DNA from: Anaerococcus sp. Marseille-P3625
GTDB lineage: Bacteria; Bacillota; Clostridia; Tissierellales; Peptoniphilaceae
Assembly: GCF_900232825.1 (NCBI RefSeq)
Contig: NZ_OCTP01000011.1
Coordinates: 831,262-895,261, forward strand
Length of the DNA: 64,000 nucleotides
Direction: 5' to 3'
Shown here: piece by piece, positions 1-8,575 of the stretch
How the letters are laid out: the number at the start of each line of letters is the position of its first letter
Numbering within the stretch: position 1 is the stretch's first letter
Position numbers and translations under genes: made by a program
Notes under the pieces: generated by a model
Seen by the model: only the letters and a program-made list of their open reading frames with translations
What the model was told of the DNA's origin: nothing
Database searches by the model: none

Positions 1-1
1 C

Positions 2-292
2 TACAACAGAGAAAACAAACTTGCAAGAATAGTAGCAAGTCCGGGAGATGAAGTTGATATTGATGAAAATGGTCTAAAAGTAAATGGTTCCTACCAATAT
101 GAACCCAAAATTTACAAAGACACCCTAGCCTTTACAAATGGGATAAAATTCCCAGTAAAGCTTAAAGACGATGAGTTTTTCCTACTGGCAGATAACAGAG
201 ATCAAGCAGTTGATTCCAGACTCTTTGGACCAGTAAATAAAAAACTTATCAAAGGTAAGATATTTACTCTTCTAAGAAGAAGGGGAATATAA
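2..292 (+). CDS. Signal peptidase I-like pilus chaperone (SipA/LepA type), C-terminal part
   Basis: The gene enters from the left edge, so only about 96 C-terminal residues are visible. They show the S26 signal peptidase fold signatures: a PGDEVDI box and a late ADNRDQAVDSRLFGP box (family consensus GDNRxxSxDSRxFG). In active enzymes the catalytic lysine lies just before the PGD box (KRxxGxPGD); here that stretch reads LARIVASPGD, with Ala (codon 23-25) where Lys is expected. The serine region is outside the window. The position directly before a pilin, sortase and minor pilin matches S. pyogenes sipA/lepA, whose product lacks the catalytic residues and assists pilus assembly. The chaperone role is inferred from this. 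Confidence 0.8.
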   Translation, partial: YNRENKLARIVASPGDEVDIDENGLKVNGSYQYEPKIYKDTLAFTNGIKFPVKLKDDEFFLLADNRDQAVDSRLFGPVNKKLIKGKIFTLLRRRGI

Positions 293-320
293 TATAAAAA
301 ATATTTGAAAGGAAAGTATT

Positions 321-1487
321 ATGAAATCATTTAAAAACAAAATCGTAGCAAGCGTATTAGCTTTTACCCTAGTTGGTGGAGCATTCGTAATTAATCCAAA
401 TGTAGCAGAAGCAGCAAGCAAACCATTAAACATCAAAAAAGTATTAAATCTTCCAGCTGAAGGTGTAACAACACCAGCAGAAATATTTACTTTTACATTT
501 ACTGGTCACAGTATAGATGGTGATACAACAAAAGCGGCCAATCTTCCAAAAGTTTCTGATGTAACAATAGCATACACAGCTGATGATAAAGATGATAAAG
601 ATACTAAAAAAGATGGTAAACAACTTATCAAAGAATCAGCTGACGCCCTAGCAAATGTGAAATTTACAGCTGCTGGTCAATATACTTATACTGTAGTAGA
701 AACTAAAGGTAATACAAAAGATATGACCTATTCACAAGCTGAATATCTAGTATCTTTATTTGTAAAAAAAGTTGGAGAAAAATACGAAGTAACAGATATC
801 CAAATCAAACAAACAAAAAATGATAAGGGTGAAGATGTTACTCAAAAGAAAACTGGATACCAACCAGGAGATGAGGACGATACTACAAAAGATAAAAACA
901 AATTTGCCTTCGTAAACAATTACGACAAAAAAGATGGTAATGATAATCCAACAGGCGGACCAGAAATTCAAGGTGCTGATAAAAAAGGTTTTGCTTTAAG
1001 AAAAACTATCACAGATTCAACCCCAGATACAAATGCAGAATTTACATTTAATCTAACAGTAGCAAAACCAGTAGGCTCAAATTCTGATGCAACAGAATTT
1101 AAGTATTTTGTAGTAGATGGGAATGGTACAGCTGGTACAGAACAAAGTGAAAAATATGGACAAGCTTTTGATGTAGTTTTAAAACACTATCAAAGAATAG
1201 TATTTAAAGAAGTTTTACTAGGTTCAAAGATAACCTTTGACGAAACAGTTGCTGGTGCTTATACAGGTTCTGTAAAATCTTCTACCTTTAATGGTACAGC
1301 AGGAACTGGTAAAGAAGGTATCATCGGTGATCAAGCTGGTGGAAACTTTGTAGAATATGAAAACAAAACCCAAACAGCAACAGGTTTACTAGTTGACAAC
1401 TTACCATTTATCGCTCTAGTAGCTGTAGCTGGTGCTGGTATTGCTTTCTTTGTAAAAAACAGAAAAGAAGAGGAAGCTTTAGCATAA
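321..1487 (+). CDS. Backbone pilin, FctA/Spy0128-like, two isopeptide domains
   Basis: 388-residue surface protein that should form the pilus shaft. Residues 1-31 are a Sec signal peptide. Two tandem pilin domains follow, about 35-202 and 222-350. Each shows the order expected for a self-formed Lys-Asn isopeptide bond: Lys39/40 in the first strand, Glu127 in YTVVET and Asn199/200 in FVNNY; then Lys228, Glu308 and Asn348. These assignments are by pattern, not alignment. The sorting signal is QTATG (351-355), a membrane segment and an RKEEEALA tail, so the usual LPXTG is absent. A good site (AAAGGAAAG) precedes ATG 321. The sortase follows after 21 bases. Confidence 0.88.
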   Translation: MKSFKNKIVASVLAFTLVGGAFVINPNVAEAASKPLNIKKVLNLPAEGVTTPAEIFTFTFTGHSIDGDTTKAANLPKVSDVTIAYTADDKDDKDTKKDGKQLIKESADALANVKFTAAGQYTYTVVETKGNTKDMTYSQAEYLVSLFVKKVGEKYEVTDIQIKQTKNDKGEDVTQKKTGYQPGDEDDTTKDKNKFAFVNNYDKKDGNDNPTGGPEIQGADKKGFALRKTITDSTPDTNAEFTFNLTVAKPVGSNSDATEFKYFVVDGNGTAGTEQSEKYGQAFDVVLKHYQRIVFKEVLLGSKITFDETVAGAYTGSVKSSTFNGTAGTGKEGIIGDQAGGNFVEYENKTQTATGLLVDNLPFIALVAVAGAGIAFFVKNRKEEEALA

Positions 1488-1508
1488 GCCTTAGTATAAC
1501 TTTATTTT

Positions 1509-2525
1509 ATGGATAGTAAGGAAAATACTAAAGATAATTTATCAAAAACTGATGATTTGCAAGGGGAAGAGAAATCTTCCCCAAGCTTAGAAAAAAAAAT
1601 AATTCTAACAGATGAACAAAAGAGAAAATTAAAAAAAATTAGACTTGCATCTAGATTTGTGGATTATATAATTTTATTTATTTCTATAATGTCACTTATC
1701 ATAGCAATTTACGCTTTTTGGGATACACACCAGCTTTTAGAGATTGCTGATAGCCAAACCTATTCTGCATATAAGCCAGATAGTGAGGATGATTTAAGTT
1801 TTTCTGATCTAAAAAAAATAAATTCTGATGTTTTGGGCTGGATAGATGTTTATGGGACAAAAATTGACTATCCAATTGTTCAAGGCAAGGATAATGACGA
1901 GTATTTAAACAAAACCGTTCTTGGCAAGTTTTCTACAACTGGTTCGATTTTCCTAGATGCAGCCAATAGCAAAGATTTTTCCGATTTCCAAAATGTTCTT
2001 TACGGACATTTTATGGCTGAGCGAAAAATGTTTGGAGATATGGAGCTTTTTAAAGACAAGGAATTTTTTGACAGTCATAAATACGGACAAATCCACAGAT
2101 ATGGAAAAACAAGCAAGGGAATTGAGTTTTTTGCTTTTTTAAAGACGGTTGGTACGGATAAAATTATCTTATCAACGGCAAAAAGCAAAGATGTTAGGCC
2201 AGATTTAATTGACCATATTTATAAAGAGGCGACTTTTTCAAGAAAGCTTGATTTTACAGACCATGAAAATCTTGTAGTACTTGATACTTGTGATTTTTCT
2301 ATTACCAATGGCAGGTCAATTCTTATAGGAAGACTTACCGACAATATAGAAGAAAATATCTACAAGGAAGAAATTCAAAAAGAAAATCAATTTGCAAAAC
2401 TTCTTTCCAAAGCTTACAAAGTTAATTTTTTACTAATTCTAATTTTAATATGGCTTTTGTTGGTCGCGCTTTTCATAATTTACGATGCAATTAGCCAAAG
2501 AAAGAAAAGAGGGGAGGCTAAATAA
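1509..2525 (+). CDS. Class B sortase (pilin polymerase)
   Basis: 338-residue membrane transpeptidase. An N-terminal cytoplasmic part (1-47) precedes a membrane segment (about 51-70). The catalytic domain starts with the class B signature DVLGWIDVYGTKIDYPIVQG (108-127). The predicted triad is His167 (LYGHFM), Cys261 (VLDTCDF) and Arg269 (NGRS). A second hydrophobic segment lies near 306-326. Between two pilins, and with the S. pyogenes FCT order, it probably joins QTATG-bearing pilin subunits rather than anchoring haem proteins as classical SrtB does. No strong ribosome site is seen before ATG 1509, so coupling to the pilin gene is likely. Confidence 0.9.
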   Translation: MDSKENTKDNLSKTDDLQGEEKSSPSLEKKIILTDEQKRKLKKIRLASRFVDYIILFISIMSLIIAIYAFWDTHQLLEIADSQTYSAYKPDSEDDLSFSDLKKINSDVLGWIDVYGTKIDYPIVQGKDNDEYLNKTVLGKFSTTGSIFLDAANSKDFSDFQNVLYGHFMAERKMFGDMELFKDKEFFDSHKYGQIHRYGKTSKGIEFFAFLKTVGTDKIILSTAKSKDVRPDLIDHIYKEATFSRKLDFTDHENLVVLDTCDFSITNGRSILIGRLTDNIEENIYKEEIQKENQFAKLLSKAYKVNFLLILILIWLLLVALFIIYDAISQRKKRGEAK

Positions 2526-2526
2526 A

Positions 2527-3234
2527 ATGTACAATAAAATATTAAAAAAAACGAAGACATTTTTAGGCCTTTACTTATCTTTGACCTTTCTCTTTGTGTT
2601 ATTCCTTTTTCAACCAACAGCCTATGCCCAAACCGAATCTCTAAGCTTAAATATTAGGCAAAATATAAGTATAAATTCGCCATATGCTAAGCCAAAAGAA
2701 AGCTTTTTCTATGTAATGGAAGCACTAAGCAAAGATGCTCCACTGCCGGAAAAAGCTACTAAGTCTTATAAGTTTAAGCTTAAGGGCGATAGTGAAAAAA
2801 GCTTAGATATAAACTTTCATAAACCTGGCGAATACGAATACAAAATCTATCAAGAAGATCCAAAGATAAAAAATGTCAAATACGACAAAGAAGTCTACAA
2901 GCTTTATGTAAAAATTACAAAATCTAACGGAGCTTTAAAAAAAGATGGAGTTTTGATAAGAAATTCTTCTGATAAAAAAATTGAAAATATAAGTTTTGAA
3001 AATATTTACAATATCAAGGAAGTAAAGGAAGAAAAACCAACAACAAAAAAACCTGGAGTTCAAGTTATTCCAGGATATGAGGTAGTAGTCAAAAATGGGC
3101 AAATTAGAGTAAATAAAGTAAGCAAAAATGCAAAAACTGGAGTAGAAGATTATATTATTCCACTTGCATTGATAGTCTTTATTGCAAGCTTGTTGTTGAT
3201 ACTTACACGAAAGAGAAAAAAACTAATAAAATAA
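2527..3234 (+). CDS. Minor pilin / basal pilin, FctB-like
   Basis: 235 residues from ATG 2527, chosen because GGGGAGG lies 10 bases upstream and the sortase stops at 2525; an in-frame ATG at 2485 lies inside the sortase gene. The signal peptide ends near AYAQT. One pilin-like domain carries Glu in YKIYQED and Asn in SFENIYN, but its first strand (SLNIRQNIS) has no lysine where the isopeptide donor is expected. A proline-rich linker leads to the sorting region NAKTG, a membrane helix and an RKRKK tail. Size and position fit the FctB base pilin. Confidence 0.78.
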   Translation: MYNKILKKTKTFLGLYLSLTFLFVLFLFQPTAYAQTESLSLNIRQNISINSPYAKPKESFFYVMEALSKDAPLPEKATKSYKFKLKGDSEKSLDINFHKPGEYEYKIYQEDPKIKNVKYDKEVYKLYVKITKSNGALKKDGVLIRNSSDKKIENISFENIYNIKEVKEEKPTTKKPGVQVIPGYEVVVKNGQIRVNKVSKNAKTGVEDYIIPLALIVFIASLLLILTRKRKKLIK

Positions 3235-3237
3235 TAT

Positions 3238-3274
3238 AAAAGTGATGCAGGAAAAATCCAGCATCACTTTTTTG
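3238..3274 (+). terminator. Rho-independent terminator of the pilus operon
   Basis: AAAGTGATGC pairs perfectly with GCATCACTTT; an inner GGA/TCC pair narrows the loop, and a T run follows. Confidence 0.9.
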
Positions 3275-3340
3275 TTGGGAATTTTTAGGTTGTTGAGATT
3301 TTTTATTTTAGGATAAGAAAATGAGATCCCTCGACTACGC

Positions 3341-3446
3341 TCGGGATGCCAGGGGTTAGTTGTAAGCGAGCAATGCCAGGGTTTATGAGTAAATTCGGGA
3401 TATCAGGAGTTGGGTGTAAGCCTGGGATGTGCCAGGAGATTATTCG
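3341..3446. repeat. Four degenerate direct repeats of about 27 bp in a gene-free spacer
   Basis: The 3275-3631 spacer holds no convincing gene. Units around GGGATGCCAGGGGTTAGTTG start near 3343, 3370, 3398 and 3424, with variants CAATGCCAGGGTT, GGGATATCAGGAGTT and GGGATGTGCCAGGAG. The array begins with CTCGACTACGCTCGGGATG. Downstream, AAACATC-GATA-GATGTTT (about 3500-3517) can form a hairpin. The spacer is less AT-rich than its surroundings, as expected for an imported intergenic repeat. Confidence 0.6.
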
Positions 3447-3631
3447 AAAATACGGAACATGCGAAAAATGCTAAGCAAAGCTCTGACATCGTAAGCGGAA
3501 AACATCGATAGATGTTTGGAGTCGAAAGATCTCAAAATTATAGCTTTAATAAAAAACTAAGAGATGATTCGACTTGCTAGGTTCGCTCAAGGTGCTAGAA
3601 AGCTTTCCGACTTTAAGTTTTCAATTTTTAT

Positions 3632-4429
3632 CTACAAGACAAATCTATCCAAATAATAGGCGATTCCGTCTTCGTCGTTTGACAAAGTTATATAATCTGC
3701 TATTTCTTTTAAGTCGTCAACTGCATTTGCCATGGCAACACCCACTCCTGCAGTTTCTATCATGGTCAAATCGTTTAATTCATCGCCAAAAGCTACGATA
3801 TCTTCTCTTTTGATTCGGTAAAATTTGGCGATTTCTAAAAGACTTGCTCCCTTGGAAAGGCCCTTGGGCATCACTTCGTAATTATAGGCATGGCTTCTAA
3901 CTTGGCTTGTGATTTCTCCATAATTTTCTTCCAAAAATGGATAGTATTTATCAACTTTTTCTGGTTCTCCTGCAAAAAGAATCTTATTTATCTTAAAGGA
4001 AAGATTTTCTCTTACATCTGGAATTATTTTGCTTTGAAGTTTTAAAAGTCTGACCTCATGATCCAAATATTTATGGCTTTTATCAGAAATGAGTATATCA
4101 CCATGGGAAAGGACTATATCTAGGTCGATTTTTTGGCTTTCTTTTAGGATTTTTCTTGCAAGATCCATATCCAAGAAATGATCGGCTAAAATTTCTCCAC
4201 TGGCAAAATCTGTTATGGTTGAGCCGTTGTTGCTCGATAATAGGCCATGGAATTTGTCAAATTCTAATTCTTCTGCCAAAGCGCTTAGGCCAGGAGCTGG
4301 TCTTCCAGATACTATTACGATTTTGTTGCCATTTTTTGCTGCCTTTATCAAGGTATCTTTGGTTTTTTTGCTTATTTGATTTTTGCTATTTATTAGTGTC
4401 CCGTCGACATCTACTGCTATTAATTTCAT
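3632..4429 (-). CDS. Cof-type HAD-IIB sugar-phosphate phosphatase
   Basis: 265 residues. Start 4429 (MKLIAVDVDGT) is preferred over the ATG at 4441 because GGAGAAG lies just upstream of it and overlaps the earlier ATG. Motif I is DVDGTL (nucleophile Asp7, acid/base Asp9), motif II is IVSGR, and motif IV GDELNDLTM binds magnesium. The cap region fits the Cof/YidA group, which dephosphorylates sugar phosphates or cofactors; the substrate cannot be read from sequence. It lies downstream of the EIIA gene on the same strand, separated from it by a terminator. Confidence 0.9.
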   Translation of the reverse strand: MKLIAVDVDGTLINSKNQISKKTKDTLIKAAKNGNKIVIVSGRPAPGLSALAEELEFDKFHGLLSSNNGSTITDFASGEILADHFLDMDLARKILKESQKIDLDIVLSHGDILISDKSHKYLDHEVRLLKLQSKIIPDVRENLSFKINKILFAGEPEKVDKYYPFLEENYGEITSQVRSHAYNYEVMPKGLSKGASLLEIAKFYRIKREDIVAFGDELNDLTMIETAGVGVAMANAVDDLKEIADYITLSNDEDGIAYYLDRFVL

Positions 4430-4483
4430 TATCTTCTCCAATTTTTCTTTTCCATTTTTATTTTACCCTAAAGTAATTTTTAT

Positions 4484-4521
4484 AAAAAAATCCCAGCCCA
4501 GGATCTATCCTAAGCTGGGAG
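4484..4521 (-). terminator. Terminator after the EIIA gene
   Basis: On the minus strand TCCCAGC pairs with GCTGGGA, with a further AGGAT/ATCCT pairing inside, followed by TTTTTTTAT. Confidence 0.85.
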
Positions 4522-4525
4522 AAAT

Positions 4526-5056
4526 TTATTTTGCAATAACTTCCAAAACTGGGTCGGTGTTTGATACTTCTAAGTCACTTTCTAAAACTTTTACATCAAA
4601 TTCGTCAGTATTTGTTATAATTATTGGTGATTGGAGAGATTTGCCAGCCTCTTTGATTTTTTCTATATCAAAATCCATTAATAAGTCGCCTTTTTTGACC
4701 TCATCATAGATTTCTACATGGCTTATAAATCCTTCGCCCTTTAATTCTACGGTGTCTATGCCTATATGAATTAGAATTTCTGCTCCAGCTTTTGAGCTTA
4801 TTCCAATGGCATGTGAAGAATCCGCAAGTAGGGAAATTTTTCCATCGCAAGGTGAGTAAACTTTGCCCAAACTTGGAACTATTAGGCAGCCTTTGCCCAC
4901 AATTTCTGTAGAAAATACTTTATCTATACATTCTTTGATGTCTAATTTTTGGCCAAGCATGGGCGAGTAGATGATTTCTTTTGAATTTTTTGTTGGTTTT
5001 TCATTTTCTAAATCATCGTCATTTTCATCTTTTTTAAATATATCAAATATTCCCAT
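4526..5056 (-). CDS. crr: PTS glucose-type EIIA component
   Basis: 176 residues from ATG 5056, with GGAG upstream; longer reading adds an unlikely N-terminus. After an acidic leader (1-25) comes the EIIA-Glc fold. His97 in ILIHIGIDTVELKGEGF is the expected phosphorylated histidine and His82 in DSSHAIGI its partner; both are present. It passes phosphate from HPr to a membrane EIIBC. No EIIBC lies in the window, so this free-standing EIIA must serve permeases elsewhere. nagB nearby makes N-acetylglucosamine or glucose uptake plausible, which is inference. Confidence 0.88.
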   Translation of the reverse strand: MGIFDIFKKDENDDDLENEKPTKNSKEIIYSPMLGQKLDIKECIDKVFSTEIVGKGCLIVPSLGKVYSPCDGKISLLADSSHAIGISSKAGAEILIHIGIDTVELKGEGFISHVEIYDEVKKGDLLMDFDIEKIKEAGKSLQSPIIITNTDEFDVKVLESDLEVSNTDPVLEVIAK

Positions 5057-5146
5057 AATTAATCTCCATTCTTTTCTTGAGTTTTTATATTTATACCCAA
5101 TGAATATATGATAAATTCTCTTTGGCAAAATTTTACATGGCAATCG

Positions 5147-5175
5147 TTTACTTGATTTTTAAAATAAGTTATACT
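5147..5175 (+). promoter_or_regulatory. Sigma-A-type promoter of the cysteine desulfidase operon
   Basis: TTTACT (5147-5152), a 17-base spacer, then TATACT (5170-5175), about 45 bases before the start codon. Confidence 0.6.
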
Positions 5176-5219
5176 ATAAATGTGGCTATTTTGGCTAATA
5201 ATCTTATTGAGGTGATAGA

Positions 5220-6503
5220 TTGAATAGTAAAGAAATTAAAGAAGAGCTTATAAATATTGTAAAGGAAGATTCTACAAAAGCCATTGGCTGTACAGAGCCT
5301 GTTGCAGTTGCTTATGCTGCCAATGTTTGTAGTCAATATTTAGAAAAATCCGATATTTGTAAGATCGATTTAGAAGTTAGTAGAAATATTTATAAAAATG
5401 GCAAGGCTGTAAAAATCCCGACAACCAAGGCGGCTGGTTTGGATTTGGCAGCAAGTCTTGGAGCTTTTTCCAAAAAATGCGACCAGCCACTTTTGGTTTT
5501 TTCTAATTTGACAGAAGAAGAAATAAAAAAAGCAAAAGACTTTGTAGATTTGGTGAGCGTTAAGTATTTGGAAGATGTTTCAGATCTTTACATAGGAGTA
5601 AAAATTTTTACCAAAGAAGAAAGCGCTAGGGTAATTATTTCAGATTCTCACACGCATATTGACCAAATTTGGAAAAATGATGAGCTTATTTTTGACGATC
5701 CTATAAAAGATACTGGAAAATCCGCTTTTTCTATAAAAAATATGTCCTTTGAGGAGCTTTCTAAAATTGTAAAAGAAATGGACTTGGCAGATATTTATTT
5801 TGTCTTGGAAGGTGTCGATGTAAATCTTGCCGCAGCCAAAGAAGGACTTAAAGGCTATGGCCTAAATCTCGGCAAAAAGCTAAGCACTCTTAAAGATAAT
5901 GGAATTTTGCCGGATAATTTTGTTACACAAACGAGAATCCTAACAGCAGCAGCTGCCGATATGAGAATGGGTGGCGGTCCTCTGCCAATAATGACTTCAG
6001 GTGGCTCTGGCAATCAAGGAATAGGAATTATCATTCCAATTTATATGGTTTATCAATACGAAAATTTAAGCTTTGACACTTTGGCAAGAGGTTTATTTTT
6101 TGCCCATGTAATCAATCGTTATGTCAAAGAATATTCGGGCAAACTTAGCGGTATGTGCGGCTGTGCCATCGGAGCTGCTATTGGAGCAAGTGCTGCTATA
6201 GCTTTTATGCTGGATGGTGATGAAAAGCAAATTGCTGGAGCTTGTACAAATGTTTTTGCAAATCTTACTGGCATGATTTGCGATGGAGCTAAGGAATCTT
6301 GCTCTATGAAATTATCCACAAGCGCTGAAGAATCAATTATTGCTGCTTATTTGTCGTTAAATGGTATAATTACTGACAAAAATGTTGGCATTGTTGGAGA
6401 AAGCATTGAAGATACAATTTCTAATATAGGCAAGCTTTCCCACGAAGGATTTTCTAAGGCTGATGATGTGATGCTAGAAATAATTAACAATGAAAAGAGG
6501 TAA
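5220..6503 (+). CDS. cyuA: L-cysteine desulfidase family (CyuA/YhaM; SDH-alpha fold)
   Basis: 427 residues starting at TTG 5220, behind GAGGTGAT. The N-terminal IGCTEPVAVA holds Cys24, and the C-terminal part has MCGCAIGAAIGAS and further cysteines in GACTN, MICDG and ESCSMKL, the pattern of the oxygen-sensitive [4Fe-4S] desulfidase/serine dehydratase-alpha family. It would break L-cysteine into pyruvate, ammonia and sulfide. A symporter follows after 3 bases, suggesting uptake coupled to degradation. L-serine is the main alternative substrate. Confidence 0.85.
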   Translation: MNSKEIKEELINIVKEDSTKAIGCTEPVAVAYAANVCSQYLEKSDICKIDLEVSRNIYKNGKAVKIPTTKAAGLDLAASLGAFSKKCDQPLLVFSNLTEEEIKKAKDFVDLVSVKYLEDVSDLYIGVKIFTKEESARVIISDSHTHIDQIWKNDELIFDDPIKDTGKSAFSIKNMSFEELSKIVKEMDLADIYFVLEGVDVNLAAAKEGLKGYGLNLGKKLSTLKDNGILPDNFVTQTRILTAAAADMRMGGGPLPIMTSGGSGNQGIGIIIPIYMVYQYENLSFDTLARGLFFAHVINRYVKEYSGKLSGMCGCAIGAAIGASAAIAFMLDGDEKQIAGACTNVFANLTGMICDGAKESCSMKLSTSAEESIIAAYLSLNGIITDKNVGIVGESIEDTISNIGKLSHEGFSKADDVMLEIINNEKR

Positions 6504-6506
6504 TCT

Positions 6507-7703
6507 ATGAAAAAGAAAAGTATTTTTAATTCCCTGTTATTTAAACTTGTATTTGGTATTATTCTGGGAATTTTTATTGGTAGAGTTTCTAATGAAACTT
6601 TGATGATGATCTTTGATACTGTAAAATCAGTACTTGGTCAACTTATATTTTATGCAGTGCCAATCATAATTTTGGGCTTTATTACACCAGCTATAGTATC
6701 TCTAAGCGAGGATGCTGGCAAAGTTTTGACTACAACCTTAGTTATTTGCTATTTATCATCAATAGGTGCGGCATTTTTCTCGCTTATAGTTGGAAATGCA
6801 GTTATTCCAAGCTTAAATATAGCAAGTGAAGTGGCAGGACAAAGAGAAATTCCTGAATCAATTTTCAAATTAGGCATAGATCCACTAATGCCAGTAATGA
6901 CAGCTTTGGTTACATCAATTATTTTTGGTCTTGCAGTAGTTTGGACCAAATCAGAAACATTTACTAAACTTTTAAAAGAATTTAACAACATAACCTTAGA
7001 AATAGTAAATAGAGTAATTATAAAAATTCTTCCATTTTTTATCTTTACAACCTTTGCAGAACTTTCCTACACAGGCGTAATCAACGAGCAATTGCCAGTA
7101 TTTATCAAGATTATTTTAATTGTAATTGTCATGCATTATATATGGCTTGCCCTTCTTTATGGCATCGGAGGAACGATCTCAAAAACAAATCCAATGGAAG
7201 TTTTAAAACATTATGGACCAGCTTATGTAACAGCTCTTGGAACTATGTCATCTGCAGCAACCTTATCAGTTGCCCTTAAACAAGTTAGAAAAGCAAAAAC
7301 TTTAGATGCTAAAATCAGAGATTTTGTAATTCCACTTTGCTCAAATACTCATCTTTGTGGATCAGTTTTGACAGAAACATTTTTTGTAATGGTAGTTTCA
7401 CAAATTCTCTACGGAAAAATTCCTGCTATGGGAGATATGATTTTATTTATCCTACTTCTTGGAATTTTTGCAATCGGCGCACCAGGAGTACCAGGCGGAA
7501 CGGTAATGGCATCTCTTGGACTAATAATTTCTGTTTTAGGTTTTGGCGATAATGGAACAGCTTTGATGCTTTCAATATTTGCCCTACAAGATTCTTTTGG
7601 TACAGCTTGTAATATTACAGGCGATGGAGCAATAGCTTTAATGGTAACAGGATTATTTAAAAAAGTTCCAAAAGAAGAAATAAAAATCGAAGAAAATATT
7701 TAA
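6507..7703 (+). CDS. DAACS-family Na+/H+-coupled amino-acid or dicarboxylate symporter
   Basis: 398 residues, polytopic. The family signatures are present: MSSAATLSVALKQ (the serine-rich re-entrant loop), GAPGVPGGTVMA and a late LQDSFGTACNITGDG segment containing the substrate and sodium sites. It belongs with the glutamate/aspartate, SstT and TcyP transporters. Operon linkage to the desulfidase suggests cysteine, cystine or serine as cargo; sequence alone does not decide. Confidence 0.87.
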   Translation: MKKKSIFNSLLFKLVFGIILGIFIGRVSNETLMMIFDTVKSVLGQLIFYAVPIIILGFITPAIVSLSEDAGKVLTTTLVICYLSSIGAAFFSLIVGNAVIPSLNIASEVAGQREIPESIFKLGIDPLMPVMTALVTSIIFGLAVVWTKSETFTKLLKEFNNITLEIVNRVIIKILPFFIFTTFAELSYTGVINEQLPVFIKIILIVIVMHYIWLALLYGIGGTISKTNPMEVLKHYGPAYVTALGTMSSAATLSVALKQVRKAKTLDAKIRDFVIPLCSNTHLCGSVLTETFFVMVVSQILYGKIPAMGDMILFILLLGIFAIGAPGVPGGTVMASLGLIISVLGFGDNGTALMLSIFALQDSFGTACNITGDGAIALMVTGLFKKVPKEEIKIEENI

Positions 7704-7771
7704 TAAATATGGTAAGATTTTTCATTTGTGGGTAAAATATTAAATGTAATTTTAATAAGGAGTGAACTAAA

Positions 7772-8494
7772 ATGAAAGTAATAGTGTCAAAAGACTACGA
7801 TGAAATGAGTAAAAAAGCTGCTGATTTTATCATTAACATGATGATAGAAAAACCACAAGCAAAATTTGGCTTTGCAACAGGTTCAACCCCAATTGGTATG
7901 TATGAATATTTGGCTAAGGCTAACAAAGAAGGAGAAATTTCTTTTAAATATGCCAAAAGCGTAAACTTAGATGAATATATAGGAATTGACAAAGAAAACG
8001 ACCAATCTTACCAATATTTTATGAATGAAAATTTATTTAACAAGGTAGATTTCAAAGAAGGTACAACACATTTGCCGTTTGCTCCAGAAGCAGATGAAAA
8101 ATACGCCAAAGAATACGATGAACTTTTAGATGAATTTGGTCAAAGAGATATACAAGTTTTAGGACTTGGACCAAATGGCCACCTTGCTTTTAATGAGCCA
8201 GCAGAAAAATTAAATCAAAGAACATCTATAATAAAACTAACAGAAGAAACAATAAAGGCAAATTCTAGATTTTTCAAATCAGAAGATGACGTGCCAAAAT
8301 ACGCAATTTCCATGGGAATGGCAGATGTTTTCGATGCCAAAACCCTAGTAGTTCTTGCTAATGGCAAAAACAAACACGAAGTTGTTAGAAGAATTCTCGA
8401 AGAAGATACAGTTTATCCAGAATTCCCAGCAAGTTTCTTACATCTACATCCAAATTGCTATTTGTTTGTAGACCAAGAAGCCTACGAAGGCTAA
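7772..8494 (+). CDS. nagB: Glucosamine-6-phosphate deaminase
   Basis: 240 residues, the usual size of short Gram-positive NagB. FATGSTPIGMYEYL binds phosphate, NLDEYIG holds the catalytic Asp, and GLGPNGHLAFNEP holds the catalytic His and neighbours. It converts glucosamine-6-phosphate to fructose-6-phosphate and ammonia, feeding amino sugars into glycolysis. AAGGAG precedes ATG 7772. It has its own terminator and no nagA beside it. Confidence 0.95.
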   Translation: MKVIVSKDYDEMSKKAADFIINMMIEKPQAKFGFATGSTPIGMYEYLAKANKEGEISFKYAKSVNLDEYIGIDKENDQSYQYFMNENLFNKVDFKEGTTHLPFAPEADEKYAKEYDELLDEFGQRDIQVLGLGPNGHLAFNEPAEKLNQRTSIIKLTEETIKANSRFFKSEDDVPKYAISMGMADVFDAKTLVVLANGKNKHEVVRRILEEDTVYPEFPASFLHLHPNCYLFVDQEAYEG

Positions 8495-8519
8495 AAATTT
8501 TAAAGAAATTTAATAGAGA

Positions 8520-8562
8520 AAAAAAGATCCCTAAAGTATCTTACTTTATGGGATCTTTTATA
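8520..8562. terminator. Bidirectional terminator between nagB and the M29 peptidase
   Basis: AAAGATCCC-TAAAGTA pairs with TACTTTA-(T)-GGGATCTTT around a three-base loop, with A and T runs at the two ends, so it can serve both convergent genes. Confidence 0.9.
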
Positions 8563-8575
8563 TTCAGAAATTTTG

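Noticed and set aside
3341-3446. CRISPR array
   Set aside because: Units diverge strongly, there are no unique spacers of uniform size, and no cas genes are nearby.
3480-3540. Possible third copy of the rRNA two-hairpin repeat
   Set aside because: It shares only CTCTGACA and a hairpin; the blocks TCAGACGTCGC and GCCGACG are missing.
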